From Dillenia suffruticosa (lineage: Eukaryota; Streptophyta; Magnoliopsida; Dilleniales; Dilleniaceae), in contig JAVTVX010000010.1 of NCBI GenBank assembly GCA_033439265.1, forward strand, positions 12,446,001-12,510,000: 64,000 nt of DNA. Direction: 5' to 3'. How positions within the stretch are numbered: the first letter of the stretch is position 1; the number at the start of each line of letters is the position of its first letter. A model generated the notes under the pieces. It saw nothing but the letters and a program-made list of their open reading frames with translations. It was not told the DNA's origin and made no database searches. Below are positions 56,901 through 64,000 of the stretch, piece after piece. The translations under genes and the position numbers were made by a program.

Positions 56901-58290
56901 GGACGCAGTAAGTCAAACTCCATGTATTTTTATGGAAACTGTAAATGATGCTGTCCATCAATTATGGCAGTGTGTAACAGGAAGATTAATAAGGAAAACA
57001 AACTGGAATGATTGGTTTATAGCCACACACTCATTCTAAGTAAATCTTTAGAGTGTAGGAGCACAAAACCCAGCCCAGCAATTCACTAATGCAAATTCAG
57101 AGATTAAATCCCAGATGCCTTGCCCCCTGAAAAGCAAGGGAAAGGCTGCCTAGGTATTCCCTTCCCCAGACCCCACAATGTGGGAGCTTCGGCACTGGGT
57201 ACGCCCTTTTTTTTTTATGCCTTGCCCTTCAGCCACATAAGAAGCTCAATGTTCAACAATTCAGAAATCCATGTGCACAAGGAAAATCAAGTTTTAGTTG
57301 CACAGCTCATTAACATGTGACACACATTCCAACTAACTCTTGAGAAATATCCCAAAGTAATAAATAAGTGTGTGCGGAAATGATGTCTAAGATTGAGAGG
57401 GTAATAACAGTTTCATAAAAGCTGTATTCAGCTTTAGCCTGAATGCAACACAAAAGCTATGACCACCCACAAAGCTATGCCTTCTCCAGCAACATCTATA
57501 AAAAGGTGTCTTTGGAATCTGGTGACAGTATACAACCACAACCACTTCTCCACATCAAGTCGACAGCCATTCCTAGAATAAAGTGGCATTTACAAAAGGA
57601 CAACCAGTCCCTTTCTTCAGGAATAGGAGTTGTTTCAAATCATTTCCAGAGAAATTGGTGTCAAACAACGACAATAATCAAGAGAAAATAGAGTTTCCAC
57701 ATCCAGAGGAAAATAACAGAAAAATGAAACCAGTTCCAAACTATATAAAAGCTATCAACAGAAAATGATCACTTAATAAAAACAGCACCTCACGCTCTTT
57801 CTGTTGTATGTCCCCATGTATAGCACGTGCTCCCTGCAATCGCCCAGCAAGGTCAGAAGTTGAATCTTTCTTCTCACAGAAGATAATTGTACGACCTCCA
57901 CTAATCATGCCAACACCAAAGAAATAAACAGAATTTTAGAGCAAGTCTAAAGAACAATGAGAAAAAATTAATTCTTAGCAACACCAGAGAACACCAACCT
58001 GCTATAACATCGAATTATATCTGGGATAAGATCAGAAATAGCTCCACTGGCACAGGGCATGACAATATGCCTGACACTGATGCTTGCCTTTATTTTCTCA
58101 TTCCCCACAAGATCAACGTTTTCCTTATTTGGTCTAAGAAATTTAGAAGATATCTGTCAAATGAAAGGATAAAGGTTATAATAAAATGGGAGTGTAGATT
58201 AACAATGTTTCATTTGAGAGAAAGGAATTAAAAGGAAGCAAGCAATGGTAGAGTTCTATCAAAAGGTAACGAATGCAAGAAATTTAGAGT

Positions 58291-58321
<31 letters not shown>

Positions 58322-61300
58322 AGGGAGGGAGGGAGAAAACTTACTTTGTTCACCCATTCTGGTACCGTGGCACTGAATAGAAGTGTCTGAACTTTGCTCT
58401 TATCACCTACTTTTTCTAAAAAAACAAAAGACAAAATAAAATAAATCAACCACAAATTCACTATTATCACATGCAAATTAGAGATTACATAAATGAATAA
58501 TACCAAATCCAGAGACACAATAATCCGAACTTGTAAAACAAGTACAGTAAGAAATGCAGTATGCCAGGAGAGAGGAAATTTTGGCACACAAGCCGGCAAT
58601 ATCCCAAACAAGCTAGCCTTGAAGGACCAGATGCAATATACCAGAAGAGAAGAAAATTTGGCAGACGAAGTGGCATTATCCCAAATTAAAATTGAAGCTA
58701 GCCCCGAAGGACCAGGCCAATCCATAGTGTTGCCTAATCTGATTCAAGAACTAGGACTGAAATATAGGACTGACAATTCAATTCAGGATTTGCATACAAA
58801 AATCTAACAAATCACTCCAAGATTGGACAAAAGAAATGTACAGAGATGGCCCACCTTTTATCACACCTGGACTGTATGTATCAACTTCAGCAGAACTTGA
58901 ACTTGCACCAAAATTCAAGAACATTATTCAATCTCAGCTCATTCGGAAATCCTAAGGTAAAGCTTTAAATGAAGCCCAACTTAAGTAGCTTAATCGGATA
59001 TCTCAAAACTGATAGAGAAGGCCTAATGCGGACCATGGTTCCATGAATTAACCTTTTTCCAAAGCTCTTAAAACAAGCCTAAAGCAAAATTGAAATGATG
59101 CTCATAACAACCTTCTTAGCAGGTCCAGGCTTAGAGTTTTCAAGCTTGACTTGATCAGTAATTGAGCTCAAGATAGGCTTGTTTAATAAACAAGCAAGCT
59201 CAAGCCTTCACCAATGACCCTGGTCACTTACATCCCAAGAAGGTGTATGAGTATTACATTATTGTAGAATATGTAGTCCTCAAGTGACTCTTTTTGTCAT
59301 TTACACACCAAGAGTTGTTCAAGCTTGACTTGAAAACATCAACAAATGTTCTCTCTAAGCCATTAAACTAGTTCTTTCAAGTAAGTTTCCAGCAACCCAA
59401 ACACAAAGCAGCAGCCCCAACACAAGTTGAGGTTAGGGTAGGACTCTTTCACCCATGATTAATCCCACTTCAAAAAGTTCTCTGATAGTTCACCTCTACA
59501 GATCCTCGGCGAATAACCCTCTTCCCACATCCAATCTGTCTCTAAAAAACACAATTCTATTACATATTTCTTTTCCTTCAAAACTTTCTAAACTTTCCTC
59601 AACTTTGTTTGACCAGCGCATGAAAAATAAATAATAAAAAATAAAAAAAAATCTTAAGAACATGCAATTCGGTCATGTTATCAACTGCTTAAACATCATC
59701 AACAGTGTTATCACCTTCAAGTAGAGCTTCAACATCACAAAGATTGTCCTACCAGCACATGAAAAAGTTTTGACAGCATGTTATCAACTGTGTTATACAG
59801 CCCCATACTCTGCACAATCAACTCCATCAAATGTCTTACTCATCTGTAGTCTTACTCATCTGTACAATTACCTTTTCAACCAACAGGTCCCACATTTTCC
59901 TTACATTCAGTTTCTTGCACGTAAACAATATAAAGTTACTTGCCAATGCACCAATTCCAATTAATATCCTTGTTTCTGAATTTATACCATAAACTGTTGT
60001 CCTATCTCCAGACATATTAAAAAAACATATCTCCAGTGCACATGTTAGCAAAACATATCTAAAAACATATTAACACTTTACAAAGCCATCCAGCTATATC
60101 CAACAATGATGATCTGACACTACATCCAACAATCTGCCTAGTTGCCCAAACAACTGTAGTTAAGTAAATTTTCCAAGCATAAACAACAAGTCTACCAGAA
60201 ACCTTGTAATAATAGAAAGAAGGAAATGATATCCCTGGACAACGTAGAGATAAAAAGAAACAAACTCATCAAACTATTCAATGAGCACATAATTTATTTT
60301 CTTGGACTGAACTAAACTGAATACAGCAATTCAGTGGAATTGATTATTTATTCAGACCATATATAGTCCCCACGTAGAACTTATAGAGCACTTAAATTCC
60401 AATTAAGGTAATCATCACAAAAGGTACAAAATACTAGGTCATCAACAAACACATTCATTCAATGATTTGATGTATCACCTACCAAGAATTTTTTCAACAT
60501 CATCAACAAATCCCATCTTGAGCATCTCATCAGCCTCATCGAGAACACGGAACAATAATGAGCTGAAGTCAACTTTCCCATTCTCAACAAGATCCTACAA
60601 GAAGACAACCTGTCAAGTTAATGTACATGCATAAACCCTAGAAGTTACCAGCTCCAAATGTAAATAACTCAAACTATTTTTATAACTAAAAGAATAGCAG
60701 AGGCCTATTTATATCTTCATGTGGACAAAACTACCTTCACTCGTCCGGGTGTTCCAACAACTACATCCACACCCCTTCTTAGTTCCTGAGTTTGATAGGC
60801 AACCCCTCCATATACGCAGCATGAAGTCAATCCGACAACTTTTCCATAAACTTCAAAGTCTGCATACACCTAAAATCAAAGAAAGGAAAACAATAATAAG
60901 TAGACTATACTTGCAACTGGTATAAAAAGGACAGCCTAAACAGCTTCATTTCACCTGTTGAGCCAATTCCCTGGTAGGTAAAAGCACCAAAACACTAGGT
61001 GCCCTTCCATATCCCGTCTTCCGCAGCAATTTTTTTGGTCCGTTAGTTAAAGACTCTAAGATGGGCAATACAAAGGCCAACGTTTTACCCTGTATATCAT
61101 GAAAAATCACCAACAAAAGAAAAAAAAAATGGAATATATTAGTGCGTGATACATTTTAATGAGCCATGTCGGGTCCAAAGAAATGGATAACAATCGTCAA
61201 TTGATAAGGTCATTGGTTGATAAATTCCCTGTCGTAGAGTATATATAGCAAATGCCTTTTATATTCACAACTAAAGGAAAAGTGCACTTAATTTGAAAAT

Positions 61301-62086
61301 TATATTCAGGTTCGTGCCAGACAAACCAGTAGGCCATCTACATCTTTTGAGCCACATACTTAAAACCTGATCCCAATGCAGATCAACTGAATAGAACTAA
61401 ATTGACCAAAGAACATTATTAGTCATACAAAAACTAGGTTTCCCACATTTGTTTCACAATGGTTTGTCATCACACTACACGATGCATCATACCATCTCAA
61501 ACCCACAACGGAAAGCTCGACTCAAATCACATAGTATAACTCCAACTTTTTCAGCGAAAAACAACATACAATAATCACCCCCAAAATAAATATATAACTA
61601 TAGAGCAAAAAGAACGAAGAGTTTCAATTTCAATACCTGACCAGTGCGAGCACGACCAATCAAATCAGCGCCATCAAGAATTGTATCAAAAGTCAAAGCC
61701 TGAATAGGGAACAGCGCCTTAATTCCCCTCTCGTTCAACTGGTTCTTCAATTTCTCTGAAATCCTGAAGTTGGAGAGCGAATTAGGGTTTTCCTCTTCGC
61801 TTTCTTCTTCTTCTTCTAATTCTTCTTCAGCTAGTTTCTGCTTCTTCTTTGCATTCACGGGCTCGTACAGCTCAGAACTGGTCTCGCTCGCCCCCTCCTC
61901 TTCAACAATCTCAACAGCCTTCCTCTTCTTGTCCTTCTCCTTCTTCTGACTACTCTTCTGCTTCTCTCCCATCGAGTCTGGCTCTTCTGAATCTAAATCA
62001 GCTTTCAAATTCTTCTTCTTCTTGCTTTTCTTCTCCTTCTTCCCGTTGACTTCGACTTGAGAATCGATTTCCATGGTGTTCTTCAT
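53920..62086 (-). CDS. RH7: DEAD-box RNA helicase, RH7/PRH75-type
   Basis: Fourteen exons: 62086-61637, 61089-60955, 60869-60735, 60594-60483, 58415-58345, 58153-57999, 57900-57789, 56812-56711, 56597-56537, 56436-56268, 56007-55911, 55835-55741, 54522-54389 and 54134-53920. They join in frame to 680 residues (Arabidopsis RH7 about 671). A Lys/Glu-rich N-terminus (1-115) precedes the Q motif [53 protein letters not shown] and [15 protein letters not shown] domain and an Arg-Gly-Phe-Gly-rich tail follow. RH7 unwinds RNA in the nucleolus, with roles in pre-rRNA processing and cold tolerance. The upstream in-frame extension lacks an ATG, so 62086 is the start. Intron 4 is about 2.07 kb. Confidence 0.95.
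54266..54350 (+). repeat. AATAAC hexanucleotide microsatellite
   Basis: About 13 perfect copies of a 6-bp unit (ATAACA phase) lie in intron 13 of the helicase gene, close to the donor of exon 13. The minus-strand open frame across it is a Val-Ile repeat artefact. Confidence 0.92.
58289..58335 (+). repeat. GA and GGGA microsatellites
   Basis: (GA)n at 58289-58314 followed by (GGGA)n to 58335, in intron 5 of the helicase gene, 10 bp from the donor of exon 5. Confidence 0.9.
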
Positions 62087-62143
62087 TTTCTTCTCCTTCT
62101 TCTTGTCTTTGAACTCTGGGATGACAGAAGGCAAGGCAGTATT

Positions 62144-62144
62144 C

Positions 62145-62172
<28 letters not shown>
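62144..62172 (+). repeat. GA microsatellite in the helicase 5' UTR
   Basis: (GA)14 on the plus strand, which is (CT)n in the sense of the helicase mRNA, about 60 bp before its ATG. CT-rich leaders are common in plant 5' UTRs. Confidence 0.85.
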
Positions 62173-62177
<5 letters not shown>

Positions 62178-62236
62178 CCTGCCACGAAGTGTGTGGCGTG
62201 ATATTGCAGAGGCAGGAGAGAAAGAGGGAGAGAGTT

Positions 62237-62428
62237 TTAGGGTTTAGGGACATTTATGCTACGGGGGTGGAGGGCACGAAGACGTGAGATGTCAGAATCC
62301 GATCTCAATTTGATATTGGGCCTCGTCTAGGCCCAATCACCATCCGAATCTTGGCCTAATACTCGAGAGATTCTGGGAAGTAATTCAGTATGAATCTACT
62401 TGCTGAAACCATATTCAAAACGGCCCAA
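62237..62428. promoter_or_regulatory. Telo-box and site II elements upstream of the helicase
   Basis: AAACCCTAA (telo-box, minus strand) at 62237-62245; an inverted pair ATTGGGCC (62315-62322) and GGCCCAAT (62330-62337); and another GGCCCAA at 62422-62428. The telo-box plus GGCCCA site II combination is known from promoters of plant ribosomal-protein and ribosome-biogenesis genes (TCP and telo-box factors). This fits a nucleolar helicase. Confidence 0.6.
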
Positions 62429-63240
62429 GAGGCTCAAGAGAAGATCTTGGATTTGCTTTTCTGATTCCGTATTGGACCCATTTTAATTGACTAAAGTGGT
62501 CTCTAAAAAAATCTCGATCGAACTCTACTAATTTTAATTTATTTTATATTATTTTTATTTTGATCAAAGAAAAAAATAATAAAAAATATATGATTTTTTA
62601 AATAGAACCCAAATTTCTATATAAAAAAGATTTAATTATTATTACTTTAATAATTTCTTATAATAAAAAAATTTAATTTAATTTACGATTTACGTAATTT
62701 CAAATAATTACATAAAAGTCCATTCAAATATACCGATTAATTTATAAAATTAGAATCAAATAAAATCAATTTATATTATAAATACATCAAAATATGTCTA
62801 CTTCAATTACCACGTATGCATTTGAAATATTTAGTTCAAGAGAGCGACCTTGACCTTGCCTGAGTCCAAGACAAAGGAAATACATTAACAAGAAGATAAA
62901 AATTTTTTACCCATCACACGATCAAATAAATGTCAAATCATATTAATGCCTCAATATTTTACCCATTACAACTCAGAGTAATACTCACACTTTGTAAAAT
63001 ATAGAACTAAGAATATTCCGACAATAAATTCATAGCTTAATATTTTTTATGAATCAATTTAATTCTTAATAATATATAATTTTGATTTATTTAATAATTA
63101 TATGAAAAAAAATTTCATTCGTGATCTTTCCCAACAAATCTTCTATTGGTAAAACATAGTACTTTGAAAAATAATTGCATAGTTAATATCTATGAAAGAA
63201 TCAATATGCTAATATTTTCATTGAATGTACTAGAAAATAT
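62429..63240. other. AT-rich intergenic region
   Basis: Extremely AT-rich DNA with no recognised gene. Confidence 0.5.
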
Positions 63241-63254
63241 AATGAGAATATTTC

Positions 63255-64000
63255 ATTTTGTTAGAAAATATTATGAAAATATTTAAATTCTTTTATTGTA
63301 TATTTTTATATTTGTGAAAATAGATTTTGTAATATAAATTCAAACCATTGTAATATTTTATTAAGAATAATAGATCATTAAGATTTTATATTCTTATATT
63401 ATTTTATTTCTCATTTCAAACATGGTATCAGATATATATTCAAATTTCTTTATTATGGTATTAGAATTATATTCAAATATCTTTTATATGGTATTGAAAT
63501 TTCCTTTGCAAAAAAAGTTATAAAAACACCATTAGCTTTCTAGATTCTTTATCAAAATTCGATGTCATTCATCAGATCATCTACTAATCCTCTTGTATAT
63601 ACTAAATAGTTTTACTCTTTGAAATGATTCCAAAGCAAACTCTGAAAAAGTCACTCACGCACTCTCTCATGTCGCTTGAAAATCATTGGTCTGACTTGTC
63701 GAATCCTAGTGTTTAGAAATTAAAAATGATGACATTTCGATCTTTTACTATTATTTCTCAATCTTACTACGTGTACTGCTCTAATTGGTCACAAATTGCT
63801 CGATCAGCACCACATTAAGCCTAAGGGGATATTATAAAATATTATGATAATTTTTAAATTTCTTTATAATATTTTATTGAGTTTTATATTGTTATATTGG
63901 TTCATTTTTTATCTTTAATATGGTATTAAATGAATATTCAAATTTCTTTCAAATGAAATCTAACTCATATTCAAACATTTTAATAGAATGAATTTTGAAT
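63255..64000 (+). mobile_element. Miniature, tandemly arranged copia-like LTR structure (TRIM-like), cut by the window end
   Basis: A repeat from about 63255 (TGTTAGAAAATATTATG) to 63423 is followed by TGGTATCAGA, an initiator-tRNA primer-binding site. A second related copy starts near 63827 after the purine-rich TAAGGGGAT and continues to ATTTAATATGGTATTA. The similarity runs past the binding site (ATATTCAAATTTCTTT in both), giving an LTR-internal-LTR-internal layout. The internal part is only about 400 bp and noncoding. The copies are strongly diverged. Confidence 0.45.

Noticed and set aside
62087-62185. Leu-Ser-repeat extension at the N-terminus of the helicase
   Set aside because: It would start at GTG and is coded by the GA microsatellite; the first in-frame ATG is at 62086, matching the Arabidopsis Lys-Lys-Met region.

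Overview
This is a nuclear segment of a eudicot plant genome. The evidence is spliced genes with GT-AG introns, AT-rich intergenic DNA with microsatellites, a nested LTR-retrotransposon insertion, several short SINE-like insertions, and plant-specific gene families (clade A PP2C, subtilase, FAE1-type ketoacyl-CoA synthase, CYP704, PPR). The species cannot be named from the sequence. All genes I could model confidently lie on the minus strand.

Layout. 1-10 kb: a Ty1/copia element (2114-9834; 249-bp LTRs, 5-bp duplication ATTTG) lies in an intron of a decayed GT64 glycosyltransferase gene (EPC1-like, exons at 9880-10273 and 10757-11001). The copia element is itself split by a 2982-bp solo-LTR-like insertion (2540-5521, duplication GGTGT). 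13-16.2 kb: a four-exon AHG1-like clade A PP2C with ABRE motifs upstream. 17.2-20.6 kb: a T-rich, plus-strand, transcript-like noncoding region containing an ancient tandem duplication of about 1.3 kb. 20.9-23.2 kb: an intronless SBT1.3-like subtilase. In Arabidopsis the homologues AT5G51750 (SBT1.3) and AT5G51760 (AHG1) are neighbours, so this is conserved microsynteny. 23.2-29 kb: intergenic DNA with two SINEs and an LTR fragment. 29.1-30.6 kb: an intronless 3-ketoacyl-CoA synthase that lacks the catalytic histidine.

35.6-48.2 kb: three tandem CYP704-type cytochrome P450 genes, each with six exons and near-identical exon lengths. They are separated by AT-rich DNA with a CACTA-like remnant. 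50-51.5 kb: a PPR pseudogene. 52 kb: a frameshifted fragment of an OMA1-like metalloprotease. 53.9-62.1 kb: a complete 14-exon DEAD-box RNA helicase of the RH7/PRH75 type, with a telo-box and site II (GGCCCA) elements upstream. 62.4-64 kb: AT-rich DNA with a miniature, tandemly arranged LTR (TRIM-like) structure that runs off the window.

Functionally, the KCS and the CYP704 cluster both belong to families acting on very-long-chain or omega-oxidised fatty acids (cuticle, suberin, sporopollenin). AHG1 belongs to ABA signalling and RH7 to nucleolar pre-rRNA work. These are independent genes, not one pathway. I found no convincing new multigene system. The most interesting items are the KCS with lost active-site histidines, the AHG1/SBT1.3 interval, the SINE placed one base after a P450 stop codon, and the nested retrotransposon.
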